Shown here: piece after piece, positions 7,971 to 16,871 of the stretch
How positions within the stretch are numbered: the stretch's first letter is position 1
Layout of the letters: each line of letters starts with the position of its first letter
Assembly (NCBI GenBank): GCA_038329845.1
Contig: JBBQNJ010000071.1
Span: forward strand, 1 to 25,860
Origin: JBBQNJ01 sp038329845
GTDB taxonomy: Bacteria; Planctomycetota; Phycisphaerae; Tepidisphaerales; Tepidisphaeraceae
Direction of reading: 5' to 3'
Length of the DNA stretch: 25,860 bases
Notes under the pieces: model-generated
Databases searched by the model: none
Seen by the model: only the letters and a program-made list of their open reading frames with translations
What the model was told of the DNA's origin: nothing
Program-made: the position numbers and the translations under genes

Positions 7971-8016
7971 TTCAAGCCGCCGATAGGGGGCTTGGATACC
8001 CCCACCGCCGCTTGAA
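7971..8016. repeat. Two-level stem-loop
   Basis: The outer arms TTCAAGC (7971-7977) and GCTTGAA (8010-8016) enclose inner arms GGGGG (7986-7990) and CCCCC (7999-8003) around an eight-base loop, with an internal bulge between the two stems. Confidence 0.5.
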
Positions 8017-8084
8017 TAAGCCAAGTTCGCCGATTTTCAATTCCGAGCCGCATCACCCTCGCAGGCCCAATCGCCTGTCCGGGA

Positions 8085-8139
8085 ATCATACTCAGGACAT
8101 GTCAACGGCCCAACGTGATCTTCATACGCCAAGTATGAA
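8085..8139 (-). promoter_or_regulatory. Candidate minus-strand promoter with adjacent palindrome
   Basis: On the minus strand TTGGGC (8108-8113) is followed after 17 bases by TATGAT (8085-8090, five of six consensus). Seven bases upstream of the -35 lies a perfect palindrome, TTCATAC-gccaa-GTATGAA (8121-8139), which could be an operator for a dimeric regulator. The assignment rests on spacing and consensus only. Confidence 0.3.
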
Positions 8140-8375
8140 TCCCTGTTGCGCCGATCACAAGGAGAAAAACAGCGAGTCCAACCGCGTTATTGTCGCAAAA
8201 AGCGGTCTTGCGAAAAAAGGTGGTTCGATTGTATCCGGAGTGGTCCGTTTCATGTTAAAATGGGGAACCATTTCCGACGCCCTGCTTCGGACGGATTCTT
8301 ACCTATTCGATCGTCGAACCCGCGGGGACGTATCAAAAATCAGCCCGGCTCGCCGAGTCAGCCGATCTAGGGATC

Positions 8376-8591
8376 ATGCTCGATCGCATCCTCGCATCAT
8401 CCTTGTGGCTCAGCGTTCTGGTCCTGATTTGCGCCACGGGATGCCTGAGCCTGATCTTCGGCTTCGCCGGGACGCGAAGCCTGCTTCTGGGCCATTCGAC
8501 CGGAGGGGCTACCGCGATCCTGGGCGCCTGCCTGCTGGGATGGGCCTGTCATTGCCTCTGTCGCCATGCCCCGGACCTGATGGATCAGTAG
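8376..8591 (+). CDS. Small hydrophobic membrane protein (71 aa)
   Basis: The frame encodes 71 residues with two clear hydrophobic segments (about 8-32 and 43-62), separated by a short loop with RSLLLGHSTGG. It has six cysteines, four of them in or next to the second segment and its end (ACLLGWACHCLC). An AGGG lies four bases before the ATG. Nothing in the sequence identifies a function. A longer overlapping frame (8012-8638) is less protein-like. It lies upstream of the ECF sigma gene on the same strand, with 260 bases between them, so a link is unclear. Confidence 0.5.
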   Translation: MLDRILASSLWLSVLVLICATGCLSLIFGFAGTRSLLLGHSTGGATAILGACLLGWACHCLCRHAPDLMDQ

Positions 8592-8853
8592 CCCAGCGAC
8601 GCATTGTTTCCCCGGCTGGGGCGTTGGCGCAGCAATAATTCTCTGATCGCGTACGTCCTATAGGTATCCGCCCGAGGGCGTGCGGTGATTTAATGCGCGG
8701 TGCGTCGCCGATGATGCAACGTTCGGGCGGGTCGTATTTTATGAGGAATCTTGCCTTCTGGCATCGAGGGGCTTAGCCTTAGCGGAATGAATCGTCCGCG
8801 ATAGGTCCCCCGCTCGCGCCGCTAACCCCTTGGCTCAACAGGTGTCTAAAGCA

Positions 8854-9495
8854 ATGGACTCGACGCCAGGAGATCGCGCCAGACGCATGGAGGATGCTGC
8901 CCCGTTAACCGATGCCACGTTGGTTGGTTCGGCATTGGAAGGGCACACCGAGGCGTTTGACGAATTGATCCATCGCTATCAGCGCCAGGCGGTCGGCGTG
9001 TCGTATCGCCTCTTGGGTAACGCGCAAGACGCCTTAGAAGTGACGCAGGACGCATTTTTGCGAGCCTGGTCGAGCTTGGCGACGCTCCAGAGCCACGAGG
9101 CGTTCGGCGGCTGGCTGATGCGGATCGTCTCGAACCTGTCGTTGAATTATCGCCGCAGTCGTAAGACCCGCTCGAAGATTCAGCTACCGCTGGATGATGT
9201 GTTGGGTCCGTCGGCGGGCGAGTCGGGCGACGCCCGCGTGACCGGCGCAAGCGACTGGATGATTCGTGGTGCCGACCCGGTGCGAACCTTGGAAAGCCAA
9301 GAAATGGGCGCTCGGCTTCAGCAGGTGCTGGGGCAGTTGCCCGAGAAACAGCGTCTGGCGATCGTGATGTTCACGATCGAGCGAATGAGCCAGAAGGAAG
9401 TCGCCGAGGCGTTGGAATGCAGCGTTGAGGCGGTCAAGTGGCATGTGTTCCAAGGCCGAAAGAAGCTCAAAGAGCTGCTGAAGGAACATTTGTAG
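8854..9495 (+). CDS. ECF-family RNA polymerase sigma factor
   Basis: This 213-residue protein is an extracytoplasmic-function sigma-70 factor, which directs RNA polymerase to alternative promoters. Sigma region 2 spans about 34-104 (AFDELIHRYQRQAVGVSYRL, then DALEVTQDAFLRAWSSL). Region 4, with its helix-turn-helix, spans about 153-206 (LPEKQRLAIVMFTIERMSQK, then EALECSVEAVKWHVFQGRKK). The link between the domains lacks sigma regions 1 and 3, as expected. I chose ATG 8854 because AGGTG lies nine bases upstream. A TTG at 8830 would add eight residues, and an ATG at 8887 would remove eleven. The next gene on the strand encodes its likely anti-sigma factor, 64 bases later. The target promoter cannot be read here. 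Confidence 0.92.
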   Translation: MDSTPGDRARRMEDAAPLTDATLVGSALEGHTEAFDELIHRYQRQAVGVSYRLLGNAQDALEVTQDAFLRAWSSLATLQSHEAFGGWLMRIVSNLSLNYRRSRKTRSKIQLPLDDVLGPSAGESGDARVTGASDWMIRGADPVRTLESQEMGARLQQVLGQLPEKQRLAIVMFTIERMSQKEVAEALECSVEAVKWHVFQGRKKLKELLKEHL

Positions 9496-9559
9496 TGCTT
9501 TTGAAGAAGGTGATGGCATCCGACCGCTGACAATTGGGTCGGTCCATCGTGAAAAGACC

Positions 9560-10402
9560 ATGAGCAACGAGCAGTTGGAGTTTTTGATCTCGCAGTACCT
9601 CGACGGGATGCTTCCCGACGCGGAGCGATCGGCGCTGGAGCGCCGGCTGGGCGACGATCCTGAGGCCCGGGCCCTTCTGGACGAGTATCGCTCGATCGAT
9701 CAGACGGTTGGCACCTGCGCCACGCCGCTACCGCAGCTTCGCTGGGACGTGGTGGCCGAGAAGATCAGTCAGGCGCTGGTTCGCACCGATGCCGACGAGC
9801 GACTGCTGGCCGAATACTCGAATCGCACACTCGATCCCGAGCGGATGGCCGAGGCCAATGCCGTGGTCTCGCTGGATCCGGAGTCGGCGATCGTGGTGTC
9901 GGAATATCGTCGCCTCGATGAGCTGCTGGGATCGGAGATGCCATTGCCGCCGATGGACTGGGATTTGCTGGCGACTCGGATTTCCGACACGGTGAAGGCG
10001 GAGCGCGCCGAACAACGTCGGCGGATGTCGATCGGCTGGGCGGCGCCGCTCGGCTGGACCGCAGCGGCCGCGGGACTGTTGCTCGCCGCCGGGCTGGGCA
10101 TTCGCGTGTATCTTTCGTCGCCGGTCCCGGAGCCGATGCATACTCCTCCGGCGGCGATGGGACAGATCGAAGTTACGGCGTTTCCATCCGATCACCCAGA
10201 GGGACCGGGATTCACGTCGGTGCGAATCGGTCCCTCTTCGGCCGTCGCGGCCTCAGCGGCAGCGAATCCTTACGCCTTGGGCAGCCCCGCAGCGCGGCCG
10301 TCGAATGTCGAAATCGCCGGGGCAATCACGGATCTGGCCAAGAAGCCAACTGCCCCGAAGCCGGCAATCTCGGAGATGACCGACGCTCCGGAAAATCCTT
10401 GA
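9560..10402 (+). CDS. Probable membrane anti-sigma factor with duplicated cytoplasmic domain
   Basis: This 280-residue protein follows the ECF sigma gene directly and has anti-sigma topology: a cytoplasmic N-terminal part, one membrane segment (about 159-184) and a Pro/Ala-rich outer part of about 95 residues. The N-terminal part resembles the anti-sigma N-terminal helix bundle (SQYLDGMLPDAERSALERRL). It occurs twice, at about 5-73 and 79-146. Both copies share the EYRxxD motif and a PLPxxxWD(L/V)xAxxIS ending. The HxxxCxxC zinc motif of ZAS-type anti-sigmas is absent from both copies; the only cysteine is Cys53. The role is inferred from position and layout. No strong Shine-Dalgarno is seen. 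It converges with the phosphatase gene, with only 23 bases between the stops. Confidence 0.75.
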   Translation: MSNEQLEFLISQYLDGMLPDAERSALERRLGDDPEARALLDEYRSIDQTVGTCATPLPQLRWDVVAEKISQALVRTDADERLLAEYSNRTLDPERMAEANAVVSLDPESAIVVSEYRRLDELLGSEMPLPPMDWDLLATRISDTVKAERAEQRRRMSIGWAAPLGWTAAAAGLLLAAGLGIRVYLSSPVPEPMHTPPAAMGQIEVTAFPSDHPEGPGFTSVRIGPSSAVAASAAANPYALGSPAARPSNVEIAGAITDLAKKPTAPKPAISEMTDAPENP

Positions 10403-10425
10403 ACCGTTGATCGAAGCGCAAGGGT

Positions 10426-11778
10426 TCAGGGCCCTGCCTGAAGTATCTCGGCGACCTTGATCGCGACCACGGTCTGATCGTCCTGGGGACGCACACCCAT
10501 CTGGTGACGGCGCAGTGCCGAAACGATGTGATTGACGGCGCAGTCGGCTTCGCCGGTGCAGGTGGATAGCGACTGCTCGATCCCTTCGATCCCGAACATC
10601 TGCCCCTGGGCCGTCCGCGCCTCGGTGATTCCGTCGGTGTACAGCATCAGGGTCTGCCCGGGCTGAAGCACGACTTCGCCGTCGTGATACTTGATCCGAG
10701 GATCGATTCCCAGGGGGATCTCCCCCACGGCGTCGAGCAGCACCCCCGGGGCGGTCTGCGGAAACGACTTGAGCAGTGCCGGAGGATGTCCCGCCCGCGC
10801 GTAGGTCAGCCGGCGCGTCCCCGGTTCGTAAAATACCATCAGCGCGGTCACGAAGGATTGCTGGATACGTTTGGCGCACAGATGACGATTGGCGTGTTCC
10901 AGCAGCACCCCCGGCCCGGCCGGACAGGTCGGGTAGGTGTGGAGGATCGCGTGAAACATCGCCGTCACCACCGCCGCCGCCGGTCCGTGGCCCGAAGCGT
11001 CGGCCACGACGATCGCCCATCTTTCGCTCGGGCAAGTCTGGGTGGCGCGCACCGTCATTGATGGGGGCTGAGACAGGTCCAGAACATCGAAAAGATCCCC
11101 CCCGGCTCGATCGAACGTGTCGTAGCTCCACGCCAGCCGAAGCCCGGGGATGGTCGGCATCGGGTCGGGAAGCATCGACTTTTGGATCTTGGCGATCTGG
11201 GAAATTTCCCGGTCGATCCACTCGATCGCCTCGGCCAGTTCGCTGTTGGCCTGGGCAAGCCGCTCGGCCGTGCGTAGCTTGCTCGTGGCCAGGCCGAGGA
11301 GGTTCGCACGGACCAGCAATTCCTCCATGGCCGCGGCGTCGAACGCGCAGGGGCGCGGGTCGAGCATGACGGCCCAGTCCGGCGGCTCGGCCTCGACGAA
11401 CACAGGGACCGCGACTGCCGAACGGTAACGATCGAGCAAAGAGATTAGCGGGTCGTCGGCGGTCATCTCCAGCAGGTCGACGCATCGCGGCTCGCCGGCG
11501 GTGATGATTTGTCCGAGAATCCCGCCCCGCAACCGGCTGTCGGTGGCACGAGAAAAGAGCAAGTCGGCGGGCAGTGCCCGCTCGACGCGAAACTCGCCAT
11601 CGGTCAAGCGGCGCGTGGATATCTGCAAGTAAGCGCGATCGCCATAGAGATAGTTCCAGGCGGCGTCGAAATGCTCGGCCACGGCGTCGGCACGATGGAC
11701 CTCGGCCAGCGATGCAACGAGGCGCATCAACGCGTTAAGACGATCGGGTGCGGGCCGGACTTGCTCTGGCGAAGGCAT
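10426..11778 (-). CDS. GAF-SpoIIE (PP2C) serine phosphatase, RsbU-like
   Basis: The protein combines an N-terminal GAF-like sensor region (about 15-165), a helical linker (RTAERLAQANSELAEAIEWI) and a SpoIIE/RsbU-type PP2C phosphatase domain (about 200-445). The metal-site motifs are intact: AGGDLFDV, VVADASGHGPAA, YTDGITEA and PQDDQTVV. The linker-catalytic joint IAKIQKSMLPDPMP is typical of RsbU relatives. Such enzymes dephosphorylate anti-sigma-antagonist proteins (STAS domain) in partner-switching circuits. No STAS protein or RsbW-like kinase is encoded here, so the target is unknown. A promoter-like TACAAT overlaps the ATG at 11805, which is why I prefer ATG 11778 (450 residues); starting at 11805 would give 459. 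No Shine-Dalgarno is seen at either site. Confidence 0.9.
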   Translation of the reverse strand: MPSPEQVRPAPDRLNALMRLVASLAEVHRADAVAEHFDAAWNYLYGDRAYLQISTRRLTDGEFRVERALPADLLFSRATDSRLRGGILGQIITAGEPRCVDLLEMTADDPLISLLDRYRSAVAVPVFVEAEPPDWAVMLDPRPCAFDAAAMEELLVRANLLGLATSKLRTAERLAQANSELAEAIEWIDREISQIAKIQKSMLPDPMPTIPGLRLAWSYDTFDRAGGDLFDVLDLSQPPSMTVRATQTCPSERWAIVVADASGHGPAAAVVTAMFHAILHTYPTCPAGPGVLLEHANRHLCAKRIQQSFVTALMVFYEPGTRRLTYARAGHPPALLKSFPQTAPGVLLDAVGEIPLGIDPRIKYHDGEVVLQPGQTLMLYTDGITEARTAQGQMFGIEGIEQSLSTCTGEADCAVNHIVSALRRHQMGVRPQDDQTVVAIKVAEILQAGP

Positions 11779-11803
11779 CAGGGGTGCGACTGTCACGGGA
11801 CCC

Positions 11804-11833
11804 ATTGTAGTGCGCCCCCGGGGGTCGTGTCAG
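11804..11833 (-). promoter_or_regulatory. Promoter of the SpoIIE-type phosphatase gene
   Basis: On the minus strand CTGACA (11828-11833, five of six) and TACAAT (11804-11809, five of six) are 18 bases apart. Transcription would start near 11797, downstream of the ATG at 11805, so translation probably begins at 11778. Confidence 0.5.
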
Positions 11834-11858
11834 CGCCGCGTTCGAAACCGAATCGCGG

Positions 11859-11864
11859 TACACT
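11859..11864 (+). promoter_or_regulatory. -10-like box close before the start at 11874
   Basis: TACACT ends nine bases before the ATG of the next plus-strand gene. Transcription would begin about three bases before the start codon, giving an almost leaderless message. No -35 box with proper spacing is visible. Confidence 0.3.
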
Positions 11865-11873
11865 GTCATTTCC

Positions 11874-12566
11874 ATGGACCCTTCCTGGATTTTCATCCTT
11901 TTTGTGATCATCGCGGTCACGGTGGCCGTCATCGGCGGGATCTACGCCAGGAAGCGGCGAGACGCCCTGGCGGCCTGGGCGATCGCCCACGGGTTGGAGT
12001 TCATGGATTATGCCCCGGCGGGCTTGATCGACCGCTACAGCGGGTTCGAGCCGTTCGGGATCGGTAGCTCTCGATCGGCGTCCAACCTCATTCGCGGCCA
12101 GACCGGCGAAATTCTCTGGGAAATCTTCGAATATCATTACACAACGGGAAGCGGCAAGGACCGCAGCCGCCACACCTGGAGCCTTGTCGCCGCCACCGTG
12201 CCGATGGTCTTTTCACGGCTGCGCCTGCGCCCCGAAGGGTTGTTCGACAAGGTCAAGGGGCTGATTGGTTTCGAGGACATCAACTTCGAATCCGAGGCCT
12301 TTAGCCGGCGATATTATGTGAGCTGCGAGGATCGCAAGTTCGCGTACGACGTGATCCACCCGCGGATGATCGAATACCTGATGGAGTTGCCGAACGCCGA
12401 TTGGCAGATCGCCGGCAACCTGATCGTTCTGCGTAAGAGCGGCACATTCGGCGTCGAAGAGATCGAGCAGCGGATGTCGATGGTGCAGGGGCTGATGCAG
12501 CGGCTTCCTGAGTACCTGCGTCAGGATCGCGGGGCGCGCCGCGACAATCCCGGGCGGTTCGGATAA
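11874..12566 (+). CDS. Membrane-anchored protein of unknown function (230 aa)
   Basis: The protein starts with one membrane helix (about 5-23, WIFILFVIIAVTVAVIGGIY), followed by a positive stretch (ARKRRD) that places the rest on the cytoplasmic side by the positive-inside rule. The soluble domain of about 200 residues contains FRLRPE-like (SRLRLRPEGLFDKVKGLIGF), DINFESEAFSRRYYVSCEDR and FAYDVIHPRMIEYLM segments. These look like a conserved planctomycete family whose function I do not know. There is no catalytic motif that I can name. It is divergent from the phosphatase gene and only 55 bases ahead of glnS, with which it may be co-transcribed. Confidence 0.75.
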   Translation: MDPSWIFILFVIIAVTVAVIGGIYARKRRDALAAWAIAHGLEFMDYAPAGLIDRYSGFEPFGIGSSRSASNLIRGQTGEILWEIFEYHYTTGSGKDRSRHTWSLVAATVPMVFSRLRLRPEGLFDKVKGLIGFEDINFESEAFSRRYYVSCEDRKFAYDVIHPRMIEYLMELPNADWQIAGNLIVLRKSGTFGVEEIEQRMSMVQGLMQRLPEYLRQDRGARRDNPGRFG

Positions 12567-12621
12567 ACTCCCGGCCCGGCCGTTTCTTGCGGCCAATCGC
12601 ATGATTTTCCGCGAGGATCGC

Positions 12622-14394
<1,773 letters not shown>

Positions 14395-14401
14395 TGCCGC
14401 G

Positions 14402-14503
14402 GTGCGCTGCGCCCCGCCAGTCCGTTCGGTCGCGTGCCAGCGCGAAAGGTAGTCTCGGCGCTGTTTTCAAGTGCGCTGCGTCCCGCGATTCCGTTCGGTC
14501 GCG
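14402..14503. repeat. Direct repeat, two 33-bp copies, 69 bp apart
   Basis: Copies at 14402-14434 and 14471-14503 agree at 30 of 33 positions and share the core TCCGTTCGGTCGCG. They fill most of the gap between the convergent genes glnS and the SGNH hydrolase. No T-run terminator is seen between these genes. Confidence 0.75.
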
Positions 14504-14565
14504 CCCGCCCCGCCGCCGCGGGATATCGCGGAACCCCAACTGCTGGCGGTGCCGGATCCACCGGA

Positions 14566-15210
14566 TCACCACTGCATGACCTTCAGCCATTCGTGCGCCA
14601 TGAGCAGGTGCCCGGTGGGGCTGGGATGCACCGGCTCGGGGGCCATACGATCGGCGGGCCAGTACTGGAGCTGCGCCTGGAACATGTCATGCAGCTTCAC
14701 ATACCGGGCTTGGTATCGCTTGACCAGCCGGGCCACGGTCTTGCGATAGGAATCGAGCTGCTGCAGGACATTGGCGCGATGGGTTCCGGGATGGCGGTCA
14801 TCGGAGATATAGAACGGGTCGATCAGGACCAGGCGCGCCTTGGTTTCCTTCACCGTCCGCTCGAGGATTTTCGGATATAGCTCATCGAATTCCTCGGGGC
14901 TGACCGACTGGCCGGCGACGTTGTTGATCCAGCGATGCACATCGTTGATCCCGATCATGATCGACAGCCAATCGGGCTGGTGGCGGATGACGTCGTCGCT
15001 CCAGCGGTTGAACAGATCGCGCACCGTGTTGCCGCTGATGCCGGTGTTGAGAATTTTCAGTCCGTGGCGTGGATAACGGGCCTGGATCAGGTCGTGGATC
15101 ATCCGCACGTATCCGTGGCCGAGCGGGTAATGGGCGTCGCGCCGGCCGGCGTCGGTGATGGAATCTCCGGTAAACAGGACGGTCTCGCCGGGCTTGATCA
15201 GGAAAGGCAT
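14566..15210 (-). CDS. SGNH/GDSL-family hydrolase
   Basis: This 214-residue esterase-like protein shows the four SGNH blocks. GDSITD carries the nucleophile Ser17, ISGN gives Gly60, GIND gives Asn89, and VHPSPTGH carries the catalytic His195. The acid that normally sits three residues before His is Glu192 (E-P-V-H) instead of Asp. There is no signal peptide from the chosen start, so the enzyme seems cytoplasmic; it may deacylate carbohydrate or lipid substrates. The start at 15210 is supported by GGAG five bases upstream and by the fit of MPFLIKPGETVLFTGDSITD to the family. A longer frame to 15333 is possible but unlikely. The 250 bases upstream contain a perfect TTGACA near 15330 but no good -10 box. 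Confidence 0.85.
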   Translation of the reverse strand: MPFLIKPGETVLFTGDSITDAGRRDAHYPLGHGYVRMIHDLIQARYPRHGLKILNTGISGNTVRDLFNRWSDDVIRHQPDWLSIMIGINDVHRWINNVAGQSVSPEEFDELYPKILERTVKETKARLVLIDPFYISDDRHPGTHRANVLQQLDSYRKTVARLVKRYQARYVKLHDMFQAQLQYWPADRMAPEPVHPSPTGHLLMAHEWLKVMQW

Positions 15211-15462
15211 ATGAACTCCAAGCGGGCGCTCCAACGCTCGTCCCCGGCCCGCGCCGGCGTCGAGCGGATCGGCTCCGACCCGCGATGAATCGATCAGGGC
15301 CGGAACGATCCGGCGGCGCGGAGGGATTGTCAAGCAGTGCGTGCGCTGACCTATTCCCAGTTTCCCGACACGGTTTGCGAATGAAGAGCGGACGGGGACG
15401 TCGGCGTTCCCAGGCGCGCACCGCCGCCGTACCTGGGGGACATCCAGAATATTCCTGAAGTT

Positions 15463-16395
15463 CTATTTGCGGCGCTCGACGACGAACCGGGCCAGGGACC
15501 GTAATCCATCGGCGGCTTCGCCGAGGCCATCGAGCGCGGCCAGGGCGGCGTCGAGCTGCTCGCGGGCCTGCGCTGCGGCGGCGTCAAGCCCCAGCAGCGA
15601 TGGATAGGTATTCTTACCTTTGCCGGCATCCTTGCCGGTGGCCTTGCCCATCTGCTCGGGGGAACTGGTTACATCCAGCAGGTCATCGACGATCTGGAAC
15701 GCCAGTCCCAGATAACGTCCGAATGCGGTGATCGCTTCGAGGGTGGCCTCGGCGGCGCCGGCGCTGATGGCGCCCAGCCGGCAGGAGCAGGTGATCAAGG
15801 CTCCGGTCTTCATGCGGTGCAGCCGGCGCAGTTCCTCCAGCGATAGCGAGCGATGCTCACCTTCCATGTCCAGCACCTGTCCGCCGATCATCCCCCGCGG
15901 ACCAGCGGCCCCGGCCAACTCGGCCACCAGTAGAATGGCCGTGGCCGCGTCGGTGTCGCGCTCGACGGCGCGGGTGAGCACCTCGAACGCCATGGTTACC
16001 ATGGCGTCGCCGGCGAGGATCGCCATCGCTTCGCCGAAGACCTTGTGGTTGGTGGGCCGCCCGCGGCGAAGGTCGTCATTGTCCATCGCGGGCAGGTCGT
16101 CATGAACCAGGCTGAACGTGTGGATCAGCTCCATCGCCACCGCCGCGGATTCGGCCAGGCGCAGCGGCTTCTCGGCGGCGCCGCAGGTCCTGGCCGATTC
16201 GAGGATCAGCGCCGGGCGCAGGCGCTTGCCCCCCGCCATGAGGCTGTATTCGATCGCCTCGATCAGGCGCGCCGGCGCATCGGGCCAGCCGCGGCACGCC
16301 GCGAGCATCGCCCGCTCGACGCGCCCGCCGTGCTCGCTCAGAATCCGCGCTGCCGCCTCGCGCCGCAGCGCTGTTTCGCTGTTGATCGCATCCAT
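15463..16395 (-). CDS. ispA: Polyprenyl diphosphate synthase (farnesyl/geranylgeranyl type)
   Basis: This 310-residue trans-prenyltransferase condenses isopentenyl diphosphate with allylic diphosphates, giving C15 or C20 precursors for quinones, carotenoids and undecaprenyl lipids. The first Asp-rich motif DDLPAMD is at 99-105 with the bacterial two-residue insertion, GGKRLRP at 55-61, GGQVLDM at 171-177, Lys196-Thr197, and the second Asp-rich motif DDLLD at 237-241. Chain length cannot be fixed by eye; FSLVHDD before the first motif suits the IspA group. It starts eight bases after the xseB stop, the widespread xseB-ispA order, so the two form an operon. No dxs follows as it does in proteobacteria. 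Confidence 0.92.
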   Translation of the reverse strand: MDAINSETALRREAAARILSEHGGRVERAMLAACRGWPDAPARLIEAIEYSLMAGGKRLRPALILESARTCGAAEKPLRLAESAAVAMELIHTFSLVHDDLPAMDNDDLRRGRPTNHKVFGEAMAILAGDAMVTMAFEVLTRAVERDTDAATAILLVAELAGAAGPRGMIGGQVLDMEGEHRSLSLEELRRLHRMKTGALITCSCRLGAISAGAAEATLEAITAFGRYLGLAFQIVDDLLDVTSSPEQMGKATGKDAGKGKNTYPSLLGLDAAAAQAREQLDAALAALDGLGEAADGLRSLARFVVERRK

Positions 16396-16403
16396 GAGAA
16401 GGC

Positions 16404-16778
16404 TCAGAAAATGTCTTCGGCACCGGTCCCCGCAGCTCCCGCAGACCGTGCCGGTCCCGCCGGTCCCGCCGCCGGTGCCGGGGCCGGTGCGGGCGCGGGG
16501 CCGGGGCGTCGGGGCGACGTCTCGGCCGAAGGCGATCCACCCGGCATCGCCTGCAACAGCCCATCAGCGTTGCGCGATAACTGCTCGATCCGCTTTTCCG
16601 CCCCGCCTAATACGCCGCGACAGTATTGGATCAGAGAATTCCCCCGCTCGTACTGGGCCAAGCTCTGCTCCAGACCGATCTCCCCGGCCTCGATCTTCTG
16701 GAGAATCTCCTCGAGCTCTCGCAAGGCGTCCTCGAAACTTCTGGGCGGAGTCAGCGCGTTCGGCGAAGGGTCGGGCAT
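16404..16778 (-). CDS. xseB: Exodeoxyribonuclease VII small subunit, with long Ala/Pro/Gly tail
   Basis: The first ~72 residues are a typical XseB: SFEDALRELEEILQKIEAGE followed by IGLEQSLAQYERGNSLIQYC and a helical AEKRIEQL. Several copies bind the XseA catalytic subunit to form exonuclease VII, which degrades single-stranded DNA in repair. The protein is 124 residues long, against about 80 in E. coli. The extra ~50 residues form a low-complexity tail of Pro, Ala and Gly (RRPGPAPAPAPAPAAGPAGP), probably disordered. xseA is not in the window. The upstream neighbour is an unrelated lipoprotein gene, and a TATAAT box ten bases before the start suggests that xseB-ispA has its own promoter. Confidence 0.88.
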   Translation of the reverse strand: MPDPSPNALTPPRSFEDALRELEEILQKIEAGEIGLEQSLAQYERGNSLIQYCRGVLGGAEKRIEQLSRNADGLLQAMPGGSPSAETSPRRPGPAPAPAPAPAAGPAGPARSAGAAGTGAEDIF

Positions 16779-16787
16779 CGTGACGCC

Positions 16788-16793
16788 ATTATA
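16788..16793 (-). promoter_or_regulatory. -10 box of the xseB-ispA operon
   Basis: A perfect TATAAT on the minus strand ends ten bases before the xseB start codon, so the transcript would have almost no leader. A clear -35 box is not visible at the expected distance. Confidence 0.4.
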
Positions 16794-16871
16794 CGCCGAA
16801 CGATCCGACAGGCTATCAGCGAATACCGAACCGAAGGGATGAACGCCGCCCGACGCGCCCGACGGGCCTGT

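Larger units (their letters stand above)
7781..8078 (-). ncRNA. Possible structured RNA of about 300 nt, unidentified
   Basis: The 670 bases between the divergent genes at 7704 and 8376 hold no convincing gene. On the minus strand they show, in order, a promoter-like site (8085-8113), a stem-loop at 7971-8016 (7-bp outer stem, 5-bp GGGGG/CCCCC inner stem), a small AGGC/GCCT hairpin near 7945, a perfect 9-bp hairpin at 7838-7869, and the terminator-like hairpin ending near 7781. This order suits a small RNA or a leader RNA. It does not match tmRNA, RNase P RNA, SRP RNA or 6S RNA as far as I can tell. An overlapping 67-codon frame on the same strand (8089-7886) has no Shine-Dalgarno and no familiar motif. 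The boundaries are estimates. Confidence 0.3.

Noticed and set aside
7886..8089. 67-codon minus-strand frame
   Set aside because: No Shine-Dalgarno, no familiar motif, and it crosses strong hairpins; the region is better read as a possible RNA.
8012..8638. 208-codon plus-strand frame over the small membrane protein
   Set aside because: The composition is Arg/Ser/Pro-rich without domains, and the 71-codon frame inside it has better start context and membrane segments.
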